From positions 1-64,000 of the forward strand of contig DATGJI010000052.1 in assembly GCA_035295225.1 (NCBI GenBank): a stretch of 64,000 nucleotides of DNA, given 5' to 3'. How positions within the stretch are numbered: position 1 is the stretch's first letter; each line of letters opens with the position of its first letter. Shown one piece after another: positions 18,431 through 26,975 of the stretch. The notes under the pieces are model-generated. The model did no database searches, had not been told where the DNA came from, and saw only the letters and a list, made by a program, of their open reading frames with translations. Source of the DNA: Candidatus Eremiobacteraceae bacterium. GTDB lineage: Bacteria; Vulcanimicrobiota; Vulcanimicrobiia; Eremiobacterales; Eremiobacteraceae. Both the position numbers and the translations under genes were made by a program.

Positions 18431-19435
18431 TCAGCCGGAGAGCGGCACCGCTCGCGCGACATCTTCGAGCGCGCGCTGAGCAAAGACGCGGACCATGCGT
18501 TTGCGGTAGGGGATGGTCGCGCTCGTGTTGTCGAGCGGACGGCCTACGCGGAACGCAGCATCGGCCGCGTCGGCGATCGTCTCCGGACCGAGGGCTGAGC
18601 CGACGAGCACTTTCGCGGCATCGGCGACCTCCACGGGCCTCGATGACACGGCGTTGAGCACGAGTTTCGCGGCGACGCACTGGCCCGCTCCGTCGAGCTG
18701 CACGACAGCCGCCACGCCGAGGATCGGGAAGTCGAAGGAATTGCGCAAGCGCAGTTTGCGATAGGAACTGCGCGTGTCGCCTGAAGGCGGCGGGATGACG
18801 ATCTTCGTCACGATCTCGTCGGGGCGCTTGGCCCACGCGACCATGCCGTCATCGAGGAAGAACTCCGAGATCGCCAACTCTCGCGTTCCAGCCGGCGACG
18901 TGAGATGCACGCGCGCGCCGAATGCCTGCAGCACCGGTGCCGTGTCCGACGAGTTGACCGCGACGCACTTCGGGCTACCGGGCGCGACGCGGCAGATGTC
19001 GCCGTCTTTCTTCATGCAGAAGTTGAGCGCTTTGCGCCAATCGAGATTTTGATTGTAGTAGTTGCAACGCGTGTCGAGGCAGATATTGCCGCCGATCGTT
19101 CCCGAATTGCGAAGCTGCGGCGTGGAGATGAGCGCCGCGGCTTGAGCGAGGGCCGGATAGTACTTGCGCACGACCGGGCTTTCCGCGATGTCCGTCAGCG
19201 TGGCGAGCGCGCCGAGTGCGAGGCCGGTCACCGCGTTGTACGCGATGTACTGAAGATCCGCAATCGGCCGGAGGCCGACGAGAACTTTGGGAGTGAACAG
19301 TCGCTGCTTCATGTTGGCGTACAGATCGGTGCCGCCGGATACCGGCAGCGCGTCCGGACCAAAGCGCGCGAGCAGACTGACGGCTTCTTCAGCGGTCGTC
19401 GCCGCGTGATATTCGAACGGCGGCAAGCGCAGCAT
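18431..19435 (-). CDS. HCR-type FAD-binding subunit (beta)
   Basis: 334-residue FAD subunit of a xanthine-oxidase-family enzyme, with the FAD loops PVSGGTDLYAN and NSGTIGGNI. It carries an insert absent from ordinary CoxM-type subunits: DTRCNYYNQNLDWRKALNFC followed by MKKDGDICRV and SPKC, giving Cys at 124, 140, 148 and 157. The spacing of 16, 8 and 9 matches the extra 4Fe-4S loop of 4-hydroxybenzoyl-CoA reductase beta as I recall it. That cluster lets HCR accept low-potential electrons. It is separated from the alpha gene by about 110 bp of repeats. Confidence 0.85.
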   Translation of the reverse strand: MLRLPPFEYHAATTAEEAVSLLARFGPDALPVSGGTDLYANMKQRLFTPKVLVGLRPIADLQYIAYNAVTGLALGALATLTDIAESPVVRKYYPALAQAAALISTPQLRNSGTIGGNICLDTRCNYYNQNLDWRKALNFCMKKDGDICRVAPGSPKCVAVNSSDTAPVLQAFGARVHLTSPAGTRELAISEFFLDDGMVAWAKRPDEIVTKIVIPPPSGDTRSSYRKLRLRNSFDFPILGVAAVVQLDGAGQCVAAKLVLNAVSSRPVEVADAAKVLVGSALGPETIADAADAAFRVGRPLDNTSATIPYRKRMVRVFAQRALEDVARAVPLSG

Positions 19436-19458
19436 CAGCTAACGCTCGCGGCTTCCGC

Positions 19459-19545
19459 TGTAGGGCGGACCTTTATGGTCCGCCGGCTTCCGCTGTGGGG
19501 CGGACCTTTATGGTCCGCCGGCAGGCCGTAAAGGCCCGCCCTACA
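19459..19545. repeat. Three family A hairpin repeats between hcr-like genes
   Basis: Copies at 19459-19484 (+), 19494-19519 (+) and 19520-19545 (inverted, one stem mismatch). The last two abut exactly. They fill nearly all of the gap between the alpha and beta subunit genes, which are otherwise co-oriented. The alpha TGA lies one base beyond the third copy. If transcribed through, these form strong RNA hairpins that could lower or uncouple beta-subunit expression. Confidence 0.9.
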
Positions 19546-19546
19546 T

Positions 19547-21991
19547 TCACGCATGGGCGGGGGCCCGGCGCACGCGCAGCACCGCGCCGCCATCGGCATC
19601 GAGCGCGCGCAGCACTTTGTCCGACGTTATCGGCGTGGCGTAGACGCGCCCTTTGATCGCATGTGCGACGGCGTTCGCGATGGCCGGGATGACGGGATTG
19701 AGCGGCCCTTGACCCGCTTCTTTCGCGCCATACGGTCCTTCGCGGTCGTTCGTCTCGATGATGATCGTCTCGATCGGCGGCATGTCGAGCGATGTGGGCG
19801 TTTTGTAGTCGAGCAGATTAGGGATCTTGTGCTCGATGCCGCGGAACGCAGACTCCTCCATCAGCGCCTCACCGATTCCCATGTAGACGCCGCCTTCGAT
19901 CTGACCTTCCACCGAATCTGGATTGATCGCGCGCCCGACGTCGTGCGCGAGCGTGATCCGTTCGACGAGCACTTCGCCGGTATCGAGATCGACATCCACC
20001 TCTGCGACGCACACGCTGTACGAATATGCCGGCGACGGCCCGACGCCGGAGCCTTTGAATTCCGGCGCGTGGCGCGGCGGTGCATACGAGCCGGGAGCGG
20101 CGAGCGTGCCGAAGCGCGCTTCGGCCGCCTGCACGGCCTCCAGAAAGGTGAGAGATTTTGCCGGATCGTTGACGTCGAACACGCGGCGGCGCGCAAATCC
20201 GATCTGGGCGGCGGAAACGCCGAGTTTTTCCGACGCGACCAAGGCGATCTTCTCGCGGACGCCGTCAGCCGCTTGCCGCGCGGCGTTGCCGGCCATGAAC
20301 GTCACACGGCTTGAATACGAGCCTAGGTCCACGGGCGTGAGATCCGTGTCGCTCGCGCAGACGCTGACGTCCATGACATCCACGCCGAGCGTCTCTGCGA
20401 CGATAGCCGCGAGCATCGATTCCGAACCCTGCCCGCAGTCACTCGTGCCGCAGTAGATCGTCACGCCGCCGCCGCGATCGACTTTCACAATCGCTCCGGA
20501 GTGCGGCATCTCGTTCCAATAGATCGCAAGCCCGGCACCGCAGAGGTACGCGCTCGCCGCGATACCGATTCCCTTTCCCTTGCCCTTTGGCAACATCTTA
20601 CGCTTCTCGGCGTAGCGCGAGCGCTGCGCCGCGGCATCGAGGCATTCGCGAAGGCCGCACGACGTGACGCGCAAGCCGTTCACCGTCGTGGTGTTCTCGT
20701 CGACCGAAATGCGCTTGCGATACTCTGCCGCATCCAGGCCCAACGCGTCTGCGATCTTGTCGATATGACATTCAAACGCAAAGCGCGGCTGCGTGGTCCC
20801 ATGTCCGCGTTTCGGCCCGCACGGCGGCTTATTCGTGAACACGCGGCAGCCGTCGAACTTATATGCCGGGATCTTATACGTGACGGTCGCGAGCGCGCCG
20901 GTATAATACGTCGTCGCGACGCCGTACGATCCGTACGCGCCGCCGTCAAGCCACGTCTGCAGGTGGCACGCCGTGATCTCTCCATCGGACTTCACGCCGG
21001 TGCGGATCTTCATCTTCACCGGATGCCGCCCGCGGTGCGCGAAAAAGACTTCTTCACGGGTGAGCGTGATCTTCACCGGACGTCCGGTCTTGCGCGCCAA
21101 GAACGCGGCGACAAGTTCGTGCGCGAACGGCTCGGTCTTGCCGCCGAATCCGCCGCCGACGGGCGGCGCAATAACGCGGATCCGCGAGGCCGGCATCTGC
21201 AGCACTTGCGCCGCGATCCGGTGCAAGTAGTGCGGCGTCTGCGTGGACGCCCAGATCGTCAACTTGCCTTCGGCCCCAGCGGAGGCGACCACGGAGTGCT
21301 GCTCCATCGGCGCGTGCGTGTTGCCTTCGAAAAAGAATTCGTCTTCGAAGACCTGGTCGGCGGCCGCGAAGCCGGCGTCGAGATCGCCGAACTCCAAATG
21401 GACTTCCTTGTGCACGTTGTTCGTGCGCCGCGGATTGTCGTGGAGCTTGGGAAGATCGGTCCGCAGCGCGGCGTCGATCGTCATGACGGCGGGCAGCGGC
21501 TCGTATTCCACGGCGATGAGTTCGAGCGCTTCTTCCGCGGTCAGCTCATCGTCGGCCACGACTGCGGCCACCGGATCGCCGACATAACGGACTTTGTCGC
21601 GCGCCAGCACTTCTTCATCCGGACTCGACGGCAAGATGCCGTACTTCACCGGAAGATCGGCGCCCGTCATCACCGCGACGACACCGGGCAGATCCAGCGC
21701 ACGCGATGCGTTGACCGACTTGATGCGCGCGTGCGCCTGCGTGCTGCGCAGCAGTTTGCCATGCAGCATTCGCGGCAGCACGATGTCGTCCGCATACAAC
21801 GCCGCGCCCGTGACCTTGGCGTACGCGTCTGTTTTCGGCAGCGCTTTGCCGACGACCGAAAAACCTTCGGGTTTGGCGGCCGGCTTGGAGTCCGCCGCGA
21901 TGAGAATGCTCTCGACCTTCGAGTCGGCGGTGAAGCCTGCGGCGTCGATGTCCGGATTCGTTGCGGTCGAGACGACCCGCTCGTCGCTCAC
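19547..21991 (-). CDS. HCR-type molybdopterin subunit (alpha)
   Basis: 814-residue molybdenum-cofactor subunit of the xanthine oxidase family. It shows GGFGGKTEPFAHELVAA for cofactor binding, GHGTTQPRFAFECHID, CGTSDCGQGSES, and the C-terminal PYGAKEAGQGPLNPVIPAIANA with the active-site Glu of KEAGQG. Together with the neighbouring beta and gamma subunits it resembles HcrA of 4-hydroxybenzoyl-CoA reductase, which removes the phenolic hydroxyl of 4-hydroxybenzoyl-CoA. Substrate is inferred from the beta Fe-S loop only; another aromatic or heterocyclic substrate is possible. The first ~50 residues are a low-complexity extension. Confidence 0.85.
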   Translation of the reverse strand: MSDERVVSTATNPDIDAAGFTADSKVESILIAADSKPAAKPEGFSVVGKALPKTDAYAKVTGAALYADDIVLPRMLHGKLLRSTQAHARIKSVNASRALDLPGVVAVMTGADLPVKYGILPSSPDEEVLARDKVRYVGDPVAAVVADDELTAEEALELIAVEYEPLPAVMTIDAALRTDLPKLHDNPRRTNNVHKEVHLEFGDLDAGFAAADQVFEDEFFFEGNTHAPMEQHSVVASAGAEGKLTIWASTQTPHYLHRIAAQVLQMPASRIRVIAPPVGGGFGGKTEPFAHELVAAFLARKTGRPVKITLTREEVFFAHRGRHPVKMKIRTGVKSDGEITACHLQTWLDGGAYGSYGVATTYYTGALATVTYKIPAYKFDGCRVFTNKPPCGPKRGHGTTQPRFAFECHIDKIADALGLDAAEYRKRISVDENTTTVNGLRVTSCGLRECLDAAAQRSRYAEKRKMLPKGKGKGIGIAASAYLCGAGLAIYWNEMPHSGAIVKVDRGGGVTIYCGTSDCGQGSESMLAAIVAETLGVDVMDVSVCASDTDLTPVDLGSYSSRVTFMAGNAARQAADGVREKIALVASEKLGVSAAQIGFARRRVFDVNDPAKSLTFLEAVQAAEARFGTLAAPGSYAPPRHAPEFKGSGVGPSPAYSYSVCVAEVDVDLDTGEVLVERITLAHDVGRAINPDSVEGQIEGGVYMGIGEALMEESAFRGIEHKIPNLLDYKTPTSLDMPPIETIIIETNDREGPYGAKEAGQGPLNPVIPAIANAVAHAIKGRVYATPITSDKVLRALDADGGAVLRVRRAPAHA

Positions 21992-22479
21992 GGCGCGCTC
22001 CGCAGATCCGCCGAGGCGTTTTCGACCGCCTCGATGATCTTGGAATAGCCCGTGCAGCGACAGAGGTTGCCGCTCAAACCTTGCGCGATGTCGTCACGCG
22101 TCGGCGTCGGATTCTGCTCGAGCAGTGCGACAGCGCTCATGATGATGCCCGGCGTGCAGTAGCCGCATTGCGCGCCGCCCGACGCGGCTAACGCGCGCTG
22201 CACCGGATGCAACGTGCCTTCGGACGCGACACCTTCTATCGTCCTGATCGCGTGGCCGATCGATTCGACGGCGAGCGCCAGACACGAGAGCACCGGTTTG
22301 TCATCGACGATCACGGTACACGCGCCGCAGTGGCCCATCTCGCAGCCGTGCTTTGTTCCCGTCAGCCCTACATCTTCGCGCAGGACTTCGAGCAACGTCT
22401 TATTCGGATTGAACGCGCATTCCACGACGCTCCCGTTGATGGAAAGCGACGCAAGAATCTTCGCTGGAGCGATGGACAT
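21988..22479 (-). CDS. HCR-type 2Fe-2S subunit (gamma)
   Basis: 163-residue iron-sulfur subunit of a xanthine-oxidase-family enzyme. The plant-type cluster uses Cys 46, 51, 54 and 66 (GCEMGHCGACTV ... LSC); the second cluster uses Cys 105, 108, 140 and 142 (QCGYCTPG ... LCRCTGY). It transfers electrons between the molybdenum and FAD sites. Its stop overlaps the alpha-subunit start by 4 bp (ATGA), so translation is coupled. The binding-protein gene lies 61 bp upstream on the same strand. No clear Shine-Dalgarno precedes the start. Confidence 0.9.
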   Translation of the reverse strand: MSIAPAKILASLSINGSVVECAFNPNKTLLEVLREDVGLTGTKHGCEMGHCGACTVIVDDKPVLSCLALAVESIGHAIRTIEGVASEGTLHPVQRALAASGGAQCGYCTPGIIMSAVALLEQNPTPTRDDIAQGLSGNLCRCTGYSKIIEAVENASADLRSAP

Positions 22480-22540
22480 TGATAAGAGTAGCCCCGTTCA
22501 ACCTATGGAACGAGCGTTCAGCCCGTCGACTCCATTGATT

Positions 22541-23794
22541 TTAGGGGCCCGACGCGAAATCCCGTTGGTAAAGGAAGGCCCACTTGCCGGCGCGCGCCTT
22601 ATAGATCGAGATGATATGCTCGCTCGTATCGCCGTTCTCGTCGAACGAGAAGGAGCCGATCACCGTGGGCACATTCTGAGTGCTGCGTAATTTCGTCAGC
22701 ACGTCGGCCCGCGACGGAAGCGCACCCTTATCATCCGAGCTCGCTTGCGCGATCGCGGCGATGAGCGCTTGCGCGGCGGCGTACGAGTTCGCGGCGTACG
22801 CGCCGAGCGGCGCGTTCACGTGAGCGCGATACATGCGCACGAATTCTCCGGCTGACGGCAGCGCATCGGCATTCACCGCTGCGACCGTCGCATAGCTGTT
22901 CTCAGCGTCCTGGCCGGTGAGCTTGAGATATTCGGCGTTCTGGATGCCGTCGCCGGACGCGAACGGAATGCCCCCGAGACCGGCGGCATCGAGCGCGATC
23001 TTGAATCTTGCGCCGCCCGTGCCGGCTTCGCCGCCGAAAAAGACGATATCGGGATGCGCGGCTTTGACGCGCGCCGCGACCGATGCGAAGTCGGCGCTCT
23101 GGCCGGTGGAATGCTCGTGCGCGAGAATTCGGCCACCCTCGCTCGTGAACTGACGCGCCCATTCGTCGGAGATGCCGCGCCCGAACGTGTTGGAATCATC
23201 CACCACATAGGCCGTGCGCGCTTTCAACTGCTGATATTCGTAGGTCGCACCGGCGGGTCCCTGAATGTCGTCTGTCGTGCAGACGCGGAAGTACGTCACT
23301 TGATCCGGGTGCGCGCGGCGTAATTCGAGCGCACGCGTGCCCTTGGTGAGTTCGGGACTCGTATTCGCCGGACTGACGAGCGCTAGACCGTCCTCATTGG
23401 ACAGAGGTATTTCGGTGAGCGCAACGTCGCTGTTCAGGGGACCAATCACGCCGAGCACTGCGGTATCGTCGTTGAGGCGCTGAAAATTCTCTCCACCGCG
23501 CTTGGCGTTGTGCAAGCCGTTGACTGAGTCGTCGAGCACTTCGGCCTGCAGCGTAAAACCAGGCACGAGACCGCGTGCATTGGCATCGGCCACCGCGAGC
23601 TTGACGGCTTCGGCAGCGGGCACACCGTCGGAGGCGTCAACGCCCGTGATGGGCAGACTGACGCCGATCTTGATGATGCCCGGCTGGCTTGCATTGCTTG
23701 CCGAGCCTGCGTGCGCGCAAGCGCCGGTCGCGACAGCGAGCGCGGCGATGGCGATGATGGACGCGCGGCGCCCCGAACTGGTTAAACGAGTCAT
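22541..23794 (-). CDS. LivK-like periplasmic-binding lipoprotein
   Basis: 417 residues with an N-terminal helix and Cys 26 (ATGACAHAG), so probably a lipoprotein. The mature part is a type I periplasmic-binding fold like branched-chain amino acid and aromatic-acid receptors: IIKIGVSLPITGVDASDG, GVIGPLNSDV, VVDDSNTFGRGI and DIVFFGGEAGTGG are recognisable. No permease or ATPase genes accompany it. Position upstream of the hcr-like genes suggests it captures an aromatic substrate, but that is inference. An AGGGGGA Shine-Dalgarno precedes the ATG; the cyclophilin gene ends 8 bp upstream. Confidence 0.88.
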   Translation of the reverse strand: MTRLTSSGRRASIIAIAALAVATGACAHAGSASNASQPGIIKIGVSLPITGVDASDGVPAAEAVKLAVADANARGLVPGFTLQAEVLDDSVNGLHNAKRGGENFQRLNDDTAVLGVIGPLNSDVALTEIPLSNEDGLALVSPANTSPELTKGTRALELRRAHPDQVTYFRVCTTDDIQGPAGATYEYQQLKARTAYVVDDSNTFGRGISDEWARQFTSEGGRILAHEHSTGQSADFASVAARVKAAHPDIVFFGGEAGTGGARFKIALDAAGLGGIPFASGDGIQNAEYLKLTGQDAENSYATVAAVNADALPSAGEFVRMYRAHVNAPLGAYAANSYAAAQALIAAIAQASSDDKGALPSRADVLTKLRSTQNVPTVIGSFSFDENGDTSEHIISIYKARAGKWAFLYQRDFASGP

Positions 23795-23802
23795 GGTTCC
23801 CC

Positions 23803-24294
23803 CTATGCCTTTGACTCGACGACCACTGATTCCATTACATCGCCGACCTGAATCGCTTTGACTGCGTCTATGCCCTGCGTCACACGGCCGAAGACGGTGT
23901 ACTGCTTGTCGAGGAACTTGGCATCTCCCAGACAGATGTAGAATTGTGATCCCGCTGAGTTCGGACTCGCGGCGCGCGCCATCGCGACGGTGCCGAGCAC
24001 ATGCTGACGATCGTTGAATTCTGCTTTGAGCTTGTATCCGGCGTCGCCCGTTCCGTCACCGCGCGGACAGCCGCCCTGGATGACAAAGCCGGGCTCGACG
24101 CGGTGAAACGTCAGGCCGTTGTAAAACCCGGCGCGCGCGAGCTTGACAAACGCCGCGACTGTGCTCGGCGCATCATCGGGAAAAAACTCGAAGACGATGT
24201 CGCCGCGCTTCGTCTTGATACGGACCGCGAGGTTTTTCGCCTCGGCGTAGATTGCTGCCGATTCCTCGGGTGTCGGTGGCGCGTGAGTTGGCAT
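23803..24294 (-). CDS. Cyclophilin-type peptidyl-prolyl isomerase
   Basis: 163-residue cytoplasmic cyclophilin that isomerises proline peptide bonds. Active-site elements are FHRVEPGFVIQGG, the MARAASPNSAGSQFYI stretch and FLDKQYTVFGRV; the usual Trp is absent, as in many bacterial members. No signal peptide is seen. The ATG at 24294 (MPTHAPPTPEES) is favoured because the longer upstream frame is low-complexity and overlaps the small zinc-ribbon gene. It is the first gene of the run that leads into LivK and the hcr-like genes. Confidence 0.92.
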   Translation of the reverse strand: MPTHAPPTPEESAAIYAEAKNLAVRIKTKRGDIVFEFFPDDAPSTVAAFVKLARAGFYNGLTFHRVEPGFVIQGGCPRGDGTGDAGYKLKAEFNDRQHVLGTVAMARAASPNSAGSQFYICLGDAKFLDKQYTVFGRVTQGIDAVKAIQVGDVMESVVVESKA

Positions 24295-24347
24295 CCTTGC
24301 GACCTCCAGTGTCCGAAACGTCTGATTTGGCGGCGTGCCATAAAGGC

Positions 24348-24548
24348 CTATGCTATATCTATCGGCGTTCCGCGCCGAAGTTCTCGTCGTTTTTTGGTCG
24401 CGGCGGTGGCCGCGGCGCAACATCGTGCGCACGTCCGGCGGCCCGCCCGAGCCTGTGCACTCATGCAGATCACGCAGAGACCGAGTTCGCGCGCCCGAAG
24501 GCGGCGCTTGCGCGTCTGTTCGCGCCAATACGATGCGATGTCCGACAT
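24348..24548 (-). CDS. Small Cys-rich, probably zinc-binding protein
   Basis: 66 residues: MSDIASYWREQTRKRRLRARELGLC, with VICMSAQARAGRRTC and ARCC following, then a basic tail. Two CxxC pairs (CVIC and CARC) separated by about 12 residues, in a strongly basic helical context, suggest one zinc site and nucleic-acid binding. It looks like a genuine gene rather than a shadow because the Cys spacing is regular. No Shine-Dalgarno is visible; a TACGAT hexamer ends 7 bases before the ATG, so leaderless expression is possible. It lies 53 bp upstream of the cyclophilin gene. Confidence 0.55.
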   Translation of the reverse strand: MSDIASYWREQTRKRRLRARELGLCVICMSAQARAGRRTCARCCAAATAATKKRRELRRGTPIDIA

Positions 24549-24673
24549 GCATTCAATCGTAGACCACGTGCGGCGTGCGCGGCAGACCTCGAAAAACGAT
24601 CCCGGGTCGAACTTTGCTCCCGCTCGTCCGTTCGATGCAGCGACAAGGGTCGGCCGCGGCCGCGGCGCAAAGC

Positions 24674-25741
24674 ATGGTCCCGATGGACGCTCTCTACATC
24701 GTCTTGGGTGCCCTGCTCGTGATCTGGGTGCTAGCGGACATCTTCTTCGCCGTGCTCGTGCCTCGGCCGGTCAGCGTGAGCGCGCGGCTCAGCGTGATCT
24801 ATGTGCGCTCGCTCTGGCCCTACTGGCGGTCGATCGGCCTCTCGATGCGCAACATGGATCGGCGCGACAGTTTCTTGGGAATGTTCGCGCCGTTTGTGCT
24901 CATCACGCTCCTCGCGCTCTGGGAGACATGCAATATCGTCGGCTTTGGATTGATCGACTACGGCATGCGCGCGCAGATCAAGCCGGCCATCGATAGTTTC
25001 AGCGAAGCGGTGTACTTCGCGGGAACCGCTTTCACGACGATCGGTTTCGGAGACTTTGTCGCCACGACGCTTGCCGCGCGTTTGACATCGATCGTCGCGG
25101 GCGCTCTTGGGCTCGGCATCGTCGCTGTCGTGCTGACCTTCTTGTTCTCGATCATCTCATCGTTTCAGCGACGCGAGGTGCGGGTTGCGATCACGGACGC
25201 CCGCGCGGGCGCTCCGCCATCGGGCGTCGCGTTTCTCGTGACCTACGCCGAACTCGACATCCGGTCGCATATGAGCGAGAGTTTTGCCGAAATGCAGAAA
25301 TGGATCGCGGAGATCCTCGATTCACACTTGTCGTATCCCATTTTGTTCTACTTCCGCTCAACGCACGACAACGCGTCGTGGATCGGCGCACTCGGCGCCA
25401 TGCTCGACGCTGCCACATTGTTGCTCACCACGGTGGATGGGGAGTCGACCGGCCAGGCTGCGCTGCTCATCGAGCTCGGCACGCACGCGACCCACGATTT
25501 CGCTGACTTCTTCGGCATGCCGCTCAAGGGGGCGGCAGGCGTCGAACGACGAGAGTACGACGACGCCCGCGCTCGATTAGAAGCGGCGGGCTATACGCTT
25601 CGCGATGCCGAGCGGTCCTGGAAGGAGTTCTGCGACGTGCGCAAACGGTATTCGGAGCCGCTCAACAACATCGCGCGTTACTGGGCTATACCGCCGGCGC
25701 AATGGATCGGCGATCGAAGCAGCGTTCGCCACCATTCGTAG
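24674..25741 (+). CDS. Two-pore-helix potassium channel protein
   Basis: 355 residues with helices at about 5-30, 66-95 and 135-165. The pore loop AFTTIGFGDFVAT contains the K+ selectivity filter TIGFGD at residues 122-127. The C-terminal ~190 residues are cytoplasmic, helical and lack an obvious RCK/TrkA domain. It fits the Ion_trans_2 class. Two nearby starts exist (24674 and 24683); a longer frame from 24575 has an implausible basic N-terminus. The 125 bp upstream, divergent from the small Cys-rich gene, show no clear promoter. Confidence 0.87.
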   Translation: MVPMDALYIVLGALLVIWVLADIFFAVLVPRPVSVSARLSVIYVRSLWPYWRSIGLSMRNMDRRDSFLGMFAPFVLITLLALWETCNIVGFGLIDYGMRAQIKPAIDSFSEAVYFAGTAFTTIGFGDFVATTLAARLTSIVAGALGLGIVAVVLTFLFSIISSFQRREVRVAITDARAGAPPSGVAFLVTYAELDIRSHMSESFAEMQKWIAEILDSHLSYPILFYFRSTHDNASWIGALGAMLDAATLLLTTVDGESTGQAALLIELGTHATHDFADFFGMPLKGAAGVERREYDDARARLEAAGYTLRDAERSWKEFCDVRKRYSEPLNNIARYWAIPPAQWIGDRSSVRHHS

Positions 25742-25760
25742 ACGTAGGGCGGATATTAGA

Positions 25761-26114
25761 CTAGGCTGTGCGTTTTCGTTTCGGCGGCGCGACCCAACGC
25801 TCGGCCCACTCGCCGACACAACGAAGGGCTGTCTCCAATTCCTTGCCGGACGCGGTCAATTCGTATGCCACGCGCACCGGAGGACCGGGGTCGACGTGAC
25901 GCGAGACGATTTCTTCGCTCTCGAGTTCGCGCAGCCGTTCGGCGAGCAGTCGATCCGAAAGATCGGGAATCGCGCTGAGCAGCTCGTTGAATCGGCGCGG
26001 ACCGCGCAAGAGCGCGCGGAGAACCGCACCGGTCCAGCGCTTGCCGATCAGTTCGATGGCGTGGTGGAAGCGTGGGCAGAAATCGCTCGACCCGCCGCCC
26101 GATTGTTCGCTCAT
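25761..26114 (-). CDS. HxlR family transcriptional regulator
   Basis: 117-residue winged-helix regulator. It has the HxlR signature FHHAIELIGKRWTGAVLRAL, the recognition region RFNELLSAIPDLSDRLLAERLREL and the wing (YELTASGKELETAL). Cys 13 (SSDFCPRF) sits where YodB/HypR-type members carry the redox-sensing cysteine. It is divergent from the pirin gene across 144 bp holding a strong promoter and inverted repeats, so pirin is its likely target. Confidence 0.9.
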   Translation of the reverse strand: MSEQSGGGSSDFCPRFHHAIELIGKRWTGAVLRALLRGPRRFNELLSAIPDLSDRLLAERLRELESEEIVSRHVDPGPPVRVAYELTASGKELETALRCVGEWAERWVAPPKRKRTA

Positions 26115-26136
26115 TATTCTTGGGCCATTATACCAC

Positions 26137-26179
26137 GCGGTACCGCCGCTCGATAGCCGATTGGACCCGGTAGCGGTAC
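26137..26179. promoter_or_regulatory. Candidate HxlR operator
   Basis: A perfect 10-bp palindrome GCGGTACCGC at 26137-26146 is followed 26 bp later by another GCGGTAC at 26173-26179. The arms GTACCGC and GCGGTAC form a larger inverted pair. The site lies between the HxlR start and the pirin promoter. Binding by the adjacent HxlR protein is inferred from position. Confidence 0.35.
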
Positions 26180-26206
26180 ATTACCTACTTTTTATTAGCA
26201 ACATAC

Positions 26207-26236
26207 TTGACAGAAGCAAAGCAGGCAAGGCATAAT
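26207..26236 (+). promoter_or_regulatory. Sigma-70-like promoter for pirin gene
   Basis: TTGACA at 26207-26212, an 18-bp spacer, then CATAAT at 26231-26236. Transcription would start near 26243. The leader then contains GGGGGGA at 26245-26251, seven bases before the TTG start of the pirin gene. Confidence 0.65.
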
Positions 26237-26258
26237 CGGGGCTCGGGGGGACCTATAT

Positions 26259-26975
26259 TTGCGCGCGCCGACAAAGACATTCGACATTCAGCGTTCCAGC
26301 GACCGCTACTTCGCCGATCATGGCTGGTTGCGGACGTACCACTCCTTCAGCTTCGCCGACTATCACGATCCGGCGAACGTCAATTGGGGAGCGTTGCGGG
26401 TCTTCAACGATGACCACGTCGCGGCGGGCGAGGGTTTTCCCACCCACCCGCACCGCGACATGGAGATCGTCACGTACGTGCTGGACGGAAATCTCGAGCA
26501 CAAGGACAGCATGGGCAACCATGGCGTCGTCGGACCAGGCGGCGTTCAGTATATGAGCGCCGGTACCGGCGTGCGGCATTCGGAATTCAATCACTCGAGC
26601 GCGTCGGAGCTGCATTTCGTACAGATGTGGGTCGTGCCGGACCGCGCCGGACGGGTGCCCGCGTATGGGCAGCGCGATTTCACGCTCGCAGATCGATTCG
26701 ACCGCTGGCTCGATATCGCCGGCGGAGCATCTCTGCCGGATGCCGCGATTCGGTTGGGGCAAGACGCCGCGCTTCGCGTCGCGCACATCGAGAAAGCGAC
26801 TTTGGAGCATCGGTTCGCAGCAGGCCGGCTCGGATTCTTGTTCGTCGCCGGCGGCGCGATCGATGCGAACGGCGCTCGGCTCATGCAAGGCGACGCGGTC
26901 AGAATCGGCGCCGTGGATCGTCTCACCTTGGGCGGGTCTGGCGAAATCGTGCTCTGGGATCTGCCGGCGCTCTAG
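26259..26975 (+). CDS. Pirin family protein
   Basis: 238-residue bicupin of the pirin family. The metal ligands are visible as His 63 and His 65 (FPTHPHRDMEIV) and His 107 and Glu 109 (GVRHSEF). Bacterial pirins such as YhhW have quercetinase activity or act as redox-linked regulators. The start is TTG with GGGGGGA seven bases upstream. The stop TAG overlaps the convergent TMEM175 stop within a shared CTAG. Divergence from an HxlR regulator carrying a conserved Cys suggests quinone or oxidant induction. Confidence 0.92.
   Translation: MRAPTKTFDIQRSSDRYFADHGWLRTYHSFSFADYHDPANVNWGALRVFNDDHVAAGEGFPTHPHRDMEIVTYVLDGNLEHKDSMGNHGVVGPGGVQYMSAGTGVRHSEFNHSSASELHFVQMWVVPDRAGRVPAYGQRDFTLADRFDRWLDIAGGASLPDAAIRLGQDAALRVAHIEKATLEHRFAAGRLGFLFVAGGAIDANGARLMQGDAVRIGAVDRLTLGGSGEIVLWDLPAL

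Noticed and set aside
20501-22048. 515-codon frame on the plus strand
   Set aside because: Lies entirely opposite the molybdoenzyme alpha-subunit gene; composition is Arg/Asp-rich and without motifs, a normal antisense shadow in high-GC DNA.
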